From an uncultured Clostridia bacterium (lineage in GTDB: Bacteria > Bacillota > Clostridia > Christensenellales > CAG-314): DNA of 53,128 nt. Both the position numbers and the translations under genes were made by a program. The stretch is from assembly GCA_947625725.1 (NCBI GenBank), contig CANQPI010000010.1, positions 1-53,128 on the forward strand. The letters run 5' to 3'. Below the pieces are notes generated by a model, which was not told where the DNA came from, ran no database searches, and worked only from the letters and a program-made list of their open reading frames with translations. Shown one piece after another: positions 34,505 to 43,460 of this stretch (positions are counted from its first letter, which is position 1; each line of letters starts with the position of its first letter).

Positions 34505-37015
34505 ATGAAACAAAAATTCAACGTTACGGGTATGACCTGTTCGGCATGTTCGGCGCATGTGGAAAAAGCCGTTGCCAAACTCAAAGGCGTCCAAAACGTT
34601 ACCGTCAGTTTGCTCACCAACAGTATGAGCGTGGAGTATGACGAAAAATTGCTTTCGTCAAAGGCAATTTGCAACGCCGTCAAAAAGAGCGGCTACGGCG
34701 CAAGCGTAGCGGACGAGGCTGTCAAAGTCGCGCCCGTCGCAAAACCGCAAAACGGAGTCAGTTTGACAAGGTTGTTGGTGTCGCTTGTTTTTTGCGTGAT
34801 TTTGATGTACTTTTCCATGGGCGGCATGATAGGATTGCCTTTGCCGAATTTTCTCAACGGGAGCGAAAACGTTGTTTCGCTTGCGTTGTTGCAATTGGTT
34901 TTGTGTATTCCCGTTTGGTTCGTCAATTTTCCGTACTTTTCGGTAGGTTTCAAGCGTTTGTTCAAAGGTTCGCCCAATATGGACACTTTGATCGCCGTCG
35001 GCTCATCTGCCAGCGCGATCTATGCGCTCGGCGTAACTTTTGTAATGAGTTTTGCCCTCGGCAAAGGGGATATGGCGACGGTGGAAAAATATCACCACAT
35101 GCTTTACTTCGAGTCGTCTGCCATGATACTTGCGTTGGTGGATCTGGGCAAGTATTTCGAGGGGCGCAGCAAAGTCAAAACAGGCGACGCGCTGGCAAAA
35201 TTGCGCAAACTCGCTCCCGACAAGGCGTTGTTGCTGGTGGACGGCAACGAGGTGGAGGTGGACGGAAAATCCCTCAAAGTCGGGGACGTGGTTTCCGTAA
35301 AGGCGGGAATGTCTTTCCCCGCCGACGGCAAGATCGTTTTCGGCAGTTGCTTTGCGGACGAAAGCAGCGTCAGCGGAGAGAGCCTGCCCGTCGAAAAGCA
35401 AATTCAGTCCTTTGTGATAGGCGGAACGGTGTGCGTCGGCGGCTATGTTCGGGTGGAAATTTCCACCGTCGGACAGGACAGCGTTTTGGAAAAAATCATA
35501 CGCCTCGTCGAGGAAGCCGGCACGTCCAAAGCGCCTATTCAAAGGTTGGCGGACAAAATTTCCGCAGTTTTTGTGCCTATCGTCATGTCGATAGCGCTCG
35601 TTACGTTTGTCGTGTGGCTTTGCGTGGGACGTCCGTTGTCCGACGCGCTTAATTTCGGCGTATCCGTGTTGGTAATATCCTGTCCGTGCGCGTTGGGACT
35701 TGCAACGCCCGTAGCAATAATGGTGGCGACGGGCAAAGGCGCGGAAAACGGTATTTTGGTAAAGAACGGCGAAATTTTGGAACGCCTCTCCGACATAAAA
35801 CAAGTCGTTTTGGACAAAACGGGCACGGTAACTCTCGGCAAACCCTATGTAAAGAGTTTCGAAACAAAAATCGACGAGGAGGAGTTTTTTGCCTTGGTCG
35901 GCGGGATCGAAAAGCAAAGCGAACACCCGTTGGGCAGGGCAGTTGTCGAGCGCGCCGAACAAATGGGCGTAACGCTTGTCGCTCCGACGCAGTTTACGAC
36001 GTTGCCCGGTCGCGGAGTGGTGGCGAAAGTCAACGGAAAGATATATGCCGTTGGCAACAAACGTCTGATGACGGAACAAAATGTGTCGGAAACCGCTTAT
36101 GATAAAACGTTCCAAGCCTATTCGCAACAGGCGCTTACGTGCATTTGCGTTGCTTGCGACGGCGAATTTATCGGCACGATCGGCGTGGGCGACGAAATCA
36201 AACCCACGTCCAAACAGGCGATAGTTTTGCTCAAAGATCTCGGTGTACAACCCATATTGCTGACCGGTGATAATGCCGTCGCCGCCAAAGCGGTGAGCGA
36301 CGAGTTGGGCATAGAGGAATTTTATGCCGAAGTTCTTCCCGATCAAAAGGAGCGTAAAATTCGCGAATTGATGAGCAAAGGCGTGACCGCCATGGTTGGG
36401 GACGGTATCAACGATGCGCCCGCTCTTGCGCGAGCCGACGTGGGGTTTGCGGTGGCAAGCGGATCGGATATTGCAATGGACAGCGCCGACGTATTGCTTG
36501 TCAAAAACGACGTTCGCGACGTGGCTACCGCTATACGACTCAGCCGCAGAACCAAGACCAACATCAAGGGCAATTTGTTTTGGGCGTTTTTCTACAACGT
36601 CTTGGGTATCCCGCTTGCGGCGGGAGTGCTGTCGATGGCTCCCGTCAATCTGACGCTCAGCCCCATGATCGCCGCCGCGGCAATGAGTTTGTCAAGTTTG
36701 TTTGTGGTATCCAACGCGCTCACCCTCAGATTTTTCAAGCCGATTACGGATAGATCCGTAAAAATACACAATACAAAAATACCAAAGGAGGTAAAAACAG
36801 TGAAGTATCGTATATCTATCGAAGGAATGATGTGCGACCATTGCACGGCGCGCGTGCAAAAGGCGTTGCAAGAAACGCGCGGCGTGATCGGCGCGGAAGT
36901 CGATTTGAACGGCAAATGCGCGACAGTCGAGGCTCGGGACAAAATAAAGCCCGCGGCATTGCAAAAGGCGATCGAAAACGCAGGTTATCAAGTAACGGAG
37001 GTGCAAACGCTATGA
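34505..37015 (+). CDS. copA: Copper-translocating P-type ATPase fused to a C-terminal CopZ-like domain
   Basis: 836 residues. The N-terminal HMA domain has MTCSAC (C12, C15). Membrane helices follow, then the CPC ion channel motif (near residue 393), DKTGT phosphorylation site (near 437), SEHPLG for ATP binding and GDGINDAP (near 632). It exports Cu(I) across the cytoplasmic membrane. After the last helices a linker leads to a second complete HMA domain at 766-836 with MMCDHC (C777, C780), where most CopA proteins end. AAAGGAGG followed by an in-frame GTG lies in this linker. The stop overlaps the csoR start (ATGA). The ATG at 34505 follows GGGAGGGGG. Confidence 0.95.
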   Translation: MKQKFNVTGMTCSACSAHVEKAVAKLKGVQNVTVSLLTNSMSVEYDEKLLSSKAICNAVKKSGYGASVADEAVKVAPVAKPQNGVSLTRLLVSLVFCVILMYFSMGGMIGLPLPNFLNGSENVVSLALLQLVLCIPVWFVNFPYFSVGFKRLFKGSPNMDTLIAVGSSASAIYALGVTFVMSFALGKGDMATVEKYHHMLYFESSAMILALVDLGKYFEGRSKVKTGDALAKLRKLAPDKALLLVDGNEVEVDGKSLKVGDVVSVKAGMSFPADGKIVFGSCFADESSVSGESLPVEKQIQSFVIGGTVCVGGYVRVEISTVGQDSVLEKIIRLVEEAGTSKAPIQRLADKISAVFVPIVMSIALVTFVVWLCVGRPLSDALNFGVSVLVISCPCALGLATPVAIMVATGKGAENGILVKNGEILERLSDIKQVVLDKTGTVTLGKPYVKSFETKIDEEEFFALVGGIEKQSEHPLGRAVVERAEQMGVTLVAPTQFTTLPGRGVVAKVNGKIYAVGNKRLMTEQNVSETAYDKTFQAYSQQALTCICVACDGEFIGTIGVGDEIKPTSKQAIVLLKDLGVQPILLTGDNAVAAKAVSDELGIEEFYAEVLPDQKERKIRELMSKGVTAMVGDGINDAPALARADVGFAVASGSDIAMDSADVLLVKNDVRDVATAIRLSRRTKTNIKGNLFWAFFYNVLGIPLAAGVLSMAPVNLTLSPMIAAAAMSLSSLFVVSNALTLRFFKPITDRSVKIHNTKIPKEVKTVKYRISIEGMMCDHCTARVQKALQETRGVIGAEVDLNGKCATVEARDKIKPAALQKAIENAGYQVTEVQTL
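36800..37015 (+). CDS. copZ: Putative internally initiated CopZ copper chaperone (in frame within copA)
   Basis: GTG at 36800 is preceded by AAAGGAGG (36784-36791) at good spacing and is in frame with copA. Initiation here would give 71 residues beginning KYRISIEGMMCDHC after the start residue, the length and layout of free-standing CopZ. The site looks like a former copZ gene fused to copA whose ribosome site was kept. Both a fused and a free chaperone may be made. Translation from this site is inferred. Confidence 0.5.
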   Translation: MKYRISIEGMMCDHCTARVQKALQETRGVIGAEVDLNGKCATVEARDKIKPAALQKAIENAGYQVTEVQTL

Positions 37016-37269
37016 CGGCGGACAAAGCAAAGGTCACGCGCATGCTCAAAACCGCGCGCGGACAAATGGACGGTATCCTCAAAATGATAGACGACAACCG
37101 TTATTGCATTGACATCTCCAATCAAATAATGGCTTGTCAGGCAATATTGTCGCGAGTCAACAAAGAAGTGCTTCATGCGCATTTGGCAAATTGCGTGCTT
37201 AGCGGTAACGGCGAACAAAGCAAGGAAAAACTAGACGAAATCGCAAAAATTTTGGATCAATTGCTTTGA
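37012..37269 (+). CDS. csoR: CsoR-type copper-sensing repressor
   Basis: 85 residues, all-helical DUF156/CsoR family. The Cu(I) ligand set is present with exact spacing: C32, H57 and C61 (25 and 4 apart, as in Mycobacterium CsoR C36/H61/C65). It should release operator DNA on binding Cu(I) and so induce copA. Start ATG overlaps the copA stop as ATGA, after CGGAGG, so it is translationally coupled and autoregulated with the pump. Confidence 0.93.
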   Translation: MTADKAKVTRMLKTARGQMDGILKMIDDNRYCIDISNQIMACQAILSRVNKEVLHAHLANCVLSGNGEQSKEKLDEIAKILDQLL

Positions 37270-37442
37270 CGACTCGATCGGTTATTAGACTACGTATCGC
37301 AAACCGTGATTGAACGAGATATGCAACGTTTCGATTACATCTGCCCGCCATAAGGACATTTGTACAAACGAATGTGTCGTTCGCAAATACGCCCAAAATT
37401 AAAATGCGGACAGTCGCAAACGGTTTTTGTTGCACAACAAAT

Positions 37443-37473
37443 TTGAAAGAATTGCCGTATCCCTAAATATAAT
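37443..37473 (+). promoter_or_regulatory. Possible promoter before yqfC
   Basis: TTGAAA and TATAAT spaced by 19. The -10 sits inside an inverted repeat TATCCCT / AGGGGTA (37458-37480). If used, transcription would begin at or next to the yqfC ATG. In 37270-37442 nothing firm is seen. Confidence 0.4.
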
Positions 37474-37479
37474 AGGGGT

Positions 37480-37755
37480 ATGAGCAATTCTTTTTTACAA
37501 TGCGTTTCCAACATTTGCGGTTTGGAAATGGCAACTTTGGTCAAGGACTACAAATTTTCCGTTTTCGGAGGGCGTATCGCCGTCGTGGAAGGACACAAGG
37601 GTATAGTCGAGTATAATACCGAACGGGTATCGTTCGCTTTGAAAACGGGCGTTTTGCGCGTTTGCGGCGAAGATTTGCGCATAAAGGGTTTGGAAAAAAA
37701 TTTTGCCGTCGTTGAGGGTATTGTGCGCTGCGTAGAGGTTGAGAATGAAAAATAG
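37480..37755 (+). CDS. yqfC: Sporulation protein YqfC (YabP/YqfC family)
   Basis: 91 residues, the normal length. The core FGGRIAVVEGHKGIVEYNTERV and the following LRVCGEDLRIKGL match the family. YqfC is a mother-cell sporulation protein in Bacillus, paired with YqfD. The stop overlaps the start of yqfD by 11 bases. The ribosome site is poor, and the -10 is so close that the transcript may be leaderless. Confidence 0.88.
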   Translation: MSNSFLQCVSNICGLEMATLVKDYKFSVFGGRIAVVEGHKGIVEYNTERVSFALKTGVLRVCGEDLRIKGLEKNFAVVEGIVRCVEVENEK

Positions 37756-38827
37756 TTGCAAAATAATATTTGAGGGACTCAACGTCGCCGCTCTCCTGAC
37801 GGCGTTGTGCCGAGCCGACGTCAAAGTATTGAGCGTTGAACGCAGCGGGAAAAAATGCGCGATCCAAGTTCCGTCAAGTTGCGAGCGGCATACTATTGCA
37901 ATATTAAAAGAAAGGTGCTATAATATACTTGGTATAGAGTTTTTCGGTTGGGCAAATGTCAAACGAATTTTGAAAAAAAGATTTGTTTTGCCGTTAGTTT
38001 GTTTGCTCGCCGTGACGACTCTTGCGGTATCTTCGCAATTCTGCCTCAAAATAGACGTTACGGGCGATTTCGATCCGCAAACGGTTCGCGAGGCATTGCT
38101 TGCGGACGGCATAAAACTTGGTGCCAACCTGCGGAAGTCGGATCTCAACGCTGTCCAAAACGATTTGACAAACAAATTGGGAGCGATGTACGCAACGGTT
38201 ACTCGCTCGGGGAGCGTTCTGTACGTAAACGCCGTAGCGAAAAAAACGATTTCGCCTCCTTTGGATATGCGCGCGGCGCGCGACATTGTAGCGACACGTT
38301 CGGGTACGGTGACGTCGATCGTGTGCGAGCAAGGTACTCCGTTGGTAAAGGTTGGCGATACGGTAAGCAGTGGCGACGTGTTGATCCGCGGCAAAAGAGT
38401 TTTCAACGACGGCGTTGAAGAAGACGTCTACGCTCTCGGACAAGTAACGTTGCAGTTGACCGCAACGGGTTTTGCGCAATTTGACGGCACGCGCGTCGAG
38501 GTTTACGAAACGGGCAATACTTTCAAGGCTACGGGAGTGGTGATCTTTGGCAAGGAATATATCCGTCCCTGCCCGTTTGAGCAGTACGTCAAGGAAACGA
38601 CGATCACAAGCCTGTTTCCGCTGAATCTCAAAATTTGCAAAAATATCTTTCGCGAAACAAAAACGCGTAGAGTTCCCGCGACAATGGATCAATGTATGGA
38701 CGAACTCAAACGGCAAGCGTACTCGAATGCGACGGAAGTTTGCGATTTTGAAATTGTCCGTTGCGAGTACACGGTTCTTGCGGACGGCGTATCCGCAACG
38801 CTATACGGAGAGATAAAAATAGAGTAA
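37745..38827 (+). CDS. yqfD: Sporulation protein YqfD
   Basis: 360 residues. An N-terminal soluble part (about 1-75) is followed by one membrane helix (FVLPLVCLLAVTTLAVS) and a large C-terminal domain with GTVTSIVCEQGTPLVKVGDTV and GVVIFGKEYIRPCPFEQYV. This is the YqfD architecture. It acts in the mother cell during spore formation; its biochemistry is unknown. The ATG at 37745 is chosen over a TTG two codons upstream, since it overlaps the yqfC end. The phoH gene follows 15 bases after the stop. Confidence 0.9.
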   Translation: MKNSCKIIFEGLNVAALLTALCRADVKVLSVERSGKKCAIQVPSSCERHTIAILKERCYNILGIEFFGWANVKRILKKRFVLPLVCLLAVTTLAVSSQFCLKIDVTGDFDPQTVREALLADGIKLGANLRKSDLNAVQNDLTNKLGAMYATVTRSGSVLYVNAVAKKTISPPLDMRAARDIVATRSGTVTSIVCEQGTPLVKVGDTVSSGDVLIRGKRVFNDGVEEDVYALGQVTLQLTATGFAQFDGTRVEVYETGNTFKATGVVIFGKEYIRPCPFEQYVKETTITSLFPLNLKICKNIFRETKTRRVPATMDQCMDELKRQAYSNATEVCDFEIVRCEYTVLADGVSATLYGEIKIE

Positions 38828-38842
38828 TTCGGAGGAATATAG

Positions 38843-39793
38843 TTGATTTCCCAAAAAATCGAAGTAGACACAATGGACGAGTTGATGAAGTTGTTCGGTC
38901 CTTTTGACGAAAACATAAAAGCCATTTGCACGGCTTTTGACGTCAAAGTGGTAATGCAGGACGGACAAAGCAGTCTTTACGGCGAAGAAAACAGCGTTGC
39001 AATGGCGCTGGACGTGGTGGACAAGCTCAGGGACTTCATTCACAACGGCGACGGCGTAGATATCGGACGGGTCAATTATCTGTGCGATTTGGCAAAGTCG
39101 GGTATGCTCGGCGAAGCGGATGAGTTGATGGGAGATGTGGTCGCAATTACATCTCGCGGCAAACCCATCAAATGCAAAACCGTCGGACAAAAGAAATACG
39201 TCGATTTGATGAAGAAAAATACCATTACTTTCGGCGTAGGTCCTGCGGGAACGGGCAAAACCTATTTGGCGGTCGCAATTGCGGTCAACGCCTACAAGTC
39301 CAAGCAGGTAGACAAGATAATTTTGACCAGACCCGCGGTGGAGGCGGGCGAGAAGTTGGGTTTTTTACCCGGCGATTTGCAGGAGAAGGTCAATCCGTAC
39401 CTGCGTCCGCTCTACGACGCATTGCAGGAGATGTTGGGCGTAGACAGTTATTCCAAGATGATGGAACGCGGCACGATCGAAATTGCTCCGCTTGCGTATA
39501 TGAGGGGCAGAACGCTGTCCAACGCGTTTGTCATTTTGGACGAGGCGCAAAATACCACTCGCGAACAAATAAAAATGTTTTTGACAAGATTGGGCGAAAA
39601 CAGTAAAATGGTAATAACGGGCGATCTTACTCAGATCGATCTGCCAAAAGGTCTGACTTCCGGACTGAAACACGCAATAAAAATTTTGAAAGATATCGAG
39701 GATATAGGAATAATTCGCCTTAGCGAAAAAGACGTTGTGCGCCACCCGTTGGTGCAAAAGATCGTCAAGGCATACGAAACAGAGGAAAAGTAA
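38843..39793 (+). CDS. phoH: PhoH-like ATPase
   Basis: 316 residues. Walker A is GPAGTGKTYLAVA and Walker B is AFVILDEAQN; MVITGDLTQIDLP follows. The N-terminal ~90 residues form the KH-like extension typical of the YqfE/PhoL group. A TTG start is used, eight bases after CGGAGG; an ATG ten codons later has no ribosome site. Proposed roles in related bacteria concern RNA or ribosome maturation together with YbeY, which fits its position here. Confidence 0.92.
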   Translation: MISQKIEVDTMDELMKLFGPFDENIKAICTAFDVKVVMQDGQSSLYGEENSVAMALDVVDKLRDFIHNGDGVDIGRVNYLCDLAKSGMLGEADELMGDVVAITSRGKPIKCKTVGQKKYVDLMKKNTITFGVGPAGTGKTYLAVAIAVNAYKSKQVDKIILTRPAVEAGEKLGFLPGDLQEKVNPYLRPLYDALQEMLGVDSYSKMMERGTIEIAPLAYMRGRTLSNAFVILDEAQNTTREQIKMFLTRLGENSKMVITGDLTQIDLPKGLTSGLKHAIKILKDIEDIGIIRLSEKDVVRHPLVQKIVKAYETEEK

Positions 39794-41226
39794 TGAGAAA
39801 AACAAAAAAAATCACCAATATCAAGTGGAAAAGCATCGTATTCAGTTATATAGCGATCTTTATCGTGTTTTCCGCTTTGACTATTTTGGCAAACTACGAA
39901 CGCCTGACATTGCTCAGAATAGGCGTGCAGTTGTCAACGCTTGTGATAATGTTCTTTGCGTTGGGGCTGTACACATATTTTGCGGATGTGGCGGTTATGG
40001 AAAGTACGCGCAAAACCTGGGCGATGTTTGTAACTATGTTGGTCGCATACGGACTGATACAACTCGCACCCCTTTGGGACTACGTGATAAACCTTGTTCC
40101 CTTTGCGCTTTGTTCGCTTATACTTTCTTTGATCGTTTCGGGCAAATGCGGCTTTTTTGCAAACTTTATGGTCATAATGGTTTGCTTTATGCAAGATATC
40201 AATTGGCAAACCTCGGCAACCGTCGCTACGGAAAATTTCTTCTATTTGTTGTTCAGCGGCTTGATCGAGGCGGTGTTCGCTTCGTTTGTTTTGGGCAAGC
40301 ATTATCGCAGATTGCGCTATTTGATCGTAGGATTGATCTTGGGTCTTATTTCCGTAATTTGCGCCACGATCAGTTACCTTATGTTCAGCGACGAGTGGTC
40401 GTGGACGGAATGGGGCGTCAAAGCGGCGTGCTCTTTCGCCAGCGGTATAATAGGCGTAATGCTTATGTTTGTGTTGGTGCCGCTCTTTGAAAAAATATTC
40501 AACGTGAGTTCGGTATTCAGATTTTCCGAAATAGCCACATCCGACAGCGAACTGATGCGCAAACTGTTTGAAAAAGCGCCAGGGACGTTCAATCACAGCA
40601 TTACGGTCGCGACCTACGTCGAAGCCTGCGCGGCGGCTATCGGCGAAAGCGCCGTTATGGCGCGCGCGGCGGCATATTACCACGATATCGGCAAGATGAA
40701 GAACCCGAGTTATTTTGCGGAAAATCAATTCAGCGGTATCAATCCCCACGACAGCATGACTCCCGAAGCCAGCGTAAACATGATCAAATATCACACGCTG
40801 AACGGACTTGCCATTGCCAAGGAATACGGACTTCCCAAGGAAGTACAATCGGCAATAGTGGAACACCACGGCACAATGCCCATAAAGTATTTCTACCTCA
40901 AAGCCCAAAAGTACACCGACGGCACGCTTCCTTACGACGGTTATTGCTACGACGGTCCCAAGCCCTCCAACAAAATTTCCGCAATTTTGATGATTTGCGA
41001 CGCTGCCGAAGCGGCATTGCGCGCCAGCGGCGACAAGAGCAACGCGGAAAAAATCGTCAACGACATTGTTGAGGAACGCATGGCGTTCGAACAGTTTTCC
41101 GATTGCGACATTTCGTTGAAGGAATTGGATATAATCAAGAGTACGATTATTTCTACTTTTGCAGGCATAAGGCACAAGCGCGTGTCCTATCCCGATGTCA
41201 GACTTTTCGGAGATCAAGCCAAATGA
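39793..41226 (+). CDS. pgpH: PgpH-type HD-domain c-di-AMP phosphodiesterase, short form
   Basis: 477 residues, against about 700 for the usual PgpH/YqfF. The seven-helix membrane part and the cytosolic HD domain (FNHSITVATY, then AAYYHDIGKM, HHG and ICDAAEAA) are present. The N-terminal extracellular sensing domain and its leading helix are absent: the membrane bundle starts near residue 13. It hydrolyses the second messenger c-di-AMP. The ATG shares one base with the phoH stop, and the stop overlaps the ybeY start, so the operon is tightly coupled. Confidence 0.88.
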   Translation: MRKTKKITNIKWKSIVFSYIAIFIVFSALTILANYERLTLLRIGVQLSTLVIMFFALGLYTYFADVAVMESTRKTWAMFVTMLVAYGLIQLAPLWDYVINLVPFALCSLILSLIVSGKCGFFANFMVIMVCFMQDINWQTSATVATENFFYLLFSGLIEAVFASFVLGKHYRRLRYLIVGLILGLISVICATISYLMFSDEWSWTEWGVKAACSFASGIIGVMLMFVLVPLFEKIFNVSSVFRFSEIATSDSELMRKLFEKAPGTFNHSITVATYVEACAAAIGESAVMARAAAYYHDIGKMKNPSYFAENQFSGINPHDSMTPEASVNMIKYHTLNGLAIAKEYGLPKEVQSAIVEHHGTMPIKYFYLKAQKYTDGTLPYDGYCYDGPKPSNKISAILMICDAAEAALRASGDKSNAEKIVNDIVEERMAFEQFSDCDISLKELDIIKSTIISTFAGIRHKRVSYPDVRLFGDQAK

Positions 41227-41726
41227 CGATATATTTTACCAACGTCGGGTATCACAAACACAAAATAAAATACGTATTGGACGGAGCGTTGAAATATCTG
41301 AAACAGCCGTCCCGTCACATAGAAATGTCGTTGTCGGTGGTCACTCCCGAGGAAATTCGCAAATTGAACGAGCAATTTCGCGGCGTGGACGCAGTCACCG
41401 ACGTGCTGTCCTTTCCCACGCTCGATCTGGGCAAGCAACAGTTGGATCATCTCAACTTGCCCGCCGACGCGATTAATTCTCGCACGGGCAAACTCAATAT
41501 CGGCGATGTTGTTATTTGCTTTGATCGCGCCAAGGAGCAAGCCCGCGAGTACGGACACAGTTTAAAGCGGGAAATTTGTTTCCTTTCGTTGCACGGTTTG
41601 TTGCATTTGTTGGGCTATGACCATGTGGAACAGTCGGACGAGGAGGAAATGAACAGATTGCAAGAGGAAATTCTTGCCAAAATGCACATAACAAGGGATA
41701 CGAAATGGCAAAGACGGGATTCATAG
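41223..41726 (+). CDS. ybeY: Endoribonuclease YbeY (16S rRNA maturation)
   Basis: 167 residues. The metal site LHGLLHLLGYDH (HxxxHxxxxxDH) near residues 125-136 is intact, preceded by the FRGVDAVTDVLSFP motif. YbeY takes part in 16S rRNA 3'-end processing and ribosome quality control. It starts at an ATGA overlap with pgpH; its own 3' end overlaps era by 22 bases. Confidence 0.95.
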   Translation: MTIYFTNVGYHKHKIKYVLDGALKYLKQPSRHIEMSLSVVTPEEIRKLNEQFRGVDAVTDVLSFPTLDLGKQQLDHLNLPADAINSRTGKLNIGDVVICFDRAKEQAREYGHSLKREICFLSLHGLLHLLGYDHVEQSDEEEMNRLQEEILAKMHITRDTKWQRRDS

Positions 41727-42595
41727 CGATAGTGGGACAAGCCAATGCAGGCAAATCTACCTTGCTCAATTCGCTTGTCGGACAAAAGGTATCCATAGTA
41801 TCGCCAAAGCCGCAAACCACCAGAGAAAATATTATTGGCGTATGGACGGACGAAGACAGTCAGATGGTGTTTGTGGATACGCCGGGTTTTTTGCGTAGCA
41901 AAAACGCTCTCGGCGCCTACATGCTCAAAAGTATCGACAATGCGGTGCAAGATGTCGATTGCATATTGATAGTTATCGACGGACACGACGGTATCGACGA
42001 CAAAGAACTTGCTCAAATCGAAAAGTATCGCAAAAACGGCGTGCCTATTGTGGTCGCCGTCACGAAAACGGACATTTCTCAGCCCGAAAAACTCATGCCG
42101 GAACTTGCAAAATTAAACGGCGTGCAGGGTATAGCGGAAGTATATTGCGTATCCGCAAAACGTAACCGCGGCGTGCAAGAACTCAAACAAGCGCTAAAAA
42201 AATACCTTTCCGGTACGGAAATGTATTTTGACGAGGATGACGTGACCGACAAGAGCGTACGGTTTTCCGTGAGCGAGATCATTCGCGAAAAGGTCTTGCT
42301 CGCCTGCGACAACGAAATTCCTCACGGCGTCGGCGTGGAAATAAATCACATGCGCATAGAAAACGATTCGTGGGATATCGACGCCAATGTAATTGTGGAA
42401 AAAGCCTCTCACAAACCTATCGTATTGGGCAAACACGGCGCGATGATCAAAAGTATCGGCATACATGCCCGAGAAAGCGTCGAAAAACTTTTGGGATCCA
42501 AGGTGTTTTTGACTCTTTGGGTCAAAGTCAAGGAAGATTGGCGAAACAATCCGTCCATGTTGAACGAACTTGGTTATTCTAACCGTCGCAAGTAA
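41705..42595 (+). CDS. era: GTPase Era
   Basis: 296 residues. The G domain has G1 GQANAGKST, G3 DTPG and G4 TKTD. A C-terminal KH domain follows (IVLGKHGAMIKSIGIHARESVE), which binds the 3' end of 16S rRNA during 30S assembly. The usual GRPNVGKS is GQANAGKS here, a mild variation. The gene starts inside ybeY. The dgkA and cdd genes, which separate ybeY and era in Bacillus subtilis, are absent. Confidence 0.96.
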   Translation: MAKTGFIAIVGQANAGKSTLLNSLVGQKVSIVSPKPQTTRENIIGVWTDEDSQMVFVDTPGFLRSKNALGAYMLKSIDNAVQDVDCILIVIDGHDGIDDKELAQIEKYRKNGVPIVVAVTKTDISQPEKLMPELAKLNGVQGIAEVYCVSAKRNRGVQELKQALKKYLSGTEMYFDEDDVTDKSVRFSVSEIIREKVLLACDNEIPHGVGVEINHMRIENDSWDIDANVIVEKASHKPIVLGKHGAMIKSIGIHARESVEKLLGSKVFLTLWVKVKEDWRNNPSMLNELGYSNRRK

Positions 42596-42648
42596 ATTTT
42601 TTGTATATTACGCTGTCTTTTTACGCAAAATCTACTTGGGAGGTTTGC

Positions 42649-42783
42649 ATGAAAGACGCCGTTTGGAAATTATTTCGCGAAACGGGCAACCCCGTTTACT
42701 ATTTGTTCTACAAGGAACTTACACGAGATGGACGTAACGACAAAGGCTCTGGTCCTGAGAGCGACGGACTACAAAGAAAGTGA
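42649..42783 (+). CDS. yqzL: YqzL-like small protein
   Basis: 44 residues, ATG after GGGAGG. The core KDAVWKLFRETGNPVYYLFYKEL fits the YqzL family, which sits between era and recO in many Firmicutes. Function unknown. It runs 56 bases into recO in another frame, which lengthens its C-terminus (RDGRNDKGSGPESDGLQRK) compared with the usual end just after YKEL. Confidence 0.8.
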   Translation: MKDAVWKLFRETGNPVYYLFYKELTRDGRNDKGSGPESDGLQRK

Positions 42784-43450
42784 CAAACTTATTTTGCTGT
42801 ACTCCTTGGAGTACGGCAAAATTACCGTTCACGCCAAAGGCATTCGCAAGGGTAATGCCAAGTTGAAATTTGCAGCCGATCAGTTTTGTTTCGGACAGTA
42901 TGAACTTTCCAAAATCGACGACCGTTTTACTCTCAAAACGTGCGAGCAAATGGAAAGTTTCTTTTCGTTGAGAGAGGATGTATTTGCTTACTACGCCGCC
43001 TGTACCGTTGCGGAGAGCGTAATGGAATTTACCGAGGAAGGGCAAAGCGAACCCCAAGTTTTTGTGGAAGCGTTGAGGGCGTTGACTTGCTTGACCGACG
43101 GTACGGAGCCGACGCTTGTGGCATTGCGCTTTTTGCTTGGTTTTTTGCGGTTGGAAGGATATCCTCTGCAATTGAGCAACTGCATTGTTTGCGGTGCGGA
43201 AAGCGAAAAACTTTTTTTGGATCGGCAGTGCGGCGGGTTGGTATGCGATAGTTGCCGTAGCGCCGACTGTACTCGCGTGACGTTGCGTACTCTTGCCGCT
43301 TGCAAAATGGTGCAAGACATGCCTTACGACAAGTTAAAAAATATCGATTTTACGCAAGAATTGCTCAAAGACGCCCTGAGATTTTGTTCGAAATACATAT
43401 CTTTCAATCATTATCCGCTCAAAAGTTTAAGCGAATTGTTGGCATTGTAA
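42728..43450 (+). CDS. recO: DNA repair protein RecO
   Basis: 240 residues. An N-terminal OB fold (TKALVLRATDYKESDKLILLYS) is followed by a helical domain and the four-Cys zinc site CIVC...C...CDSC near residues 155-180. It helps load RecA at gaps in the RecFOR pathway. The start lies inside yqzL. This is the last gene of the plus-strand block, with a terminator 10 bases later. Confidence 0.94.
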   Translation: MDVTTKALVLRATDYKESDKLILLYSLEYGKITVHAKGIRKGNAKLKFAADQFCFGQYELSKIDDRFTLKTCEQMESFFSLREDVFAYYAACTVAESVMEFTEEGQSEPQVFVEALRALTCLTDGTEPTLVALRFLLGFLRLEGYPLQLSNCIVCGAESEKLFLDRQCGGLVCDSCRSADCTRVTLRTLAACKMVQDMPYDKLKNIDFTQELLKDALRFCSKYISFNHYPLKSLSELLAL

Positions 43451-43460
43451 AATATTTATG

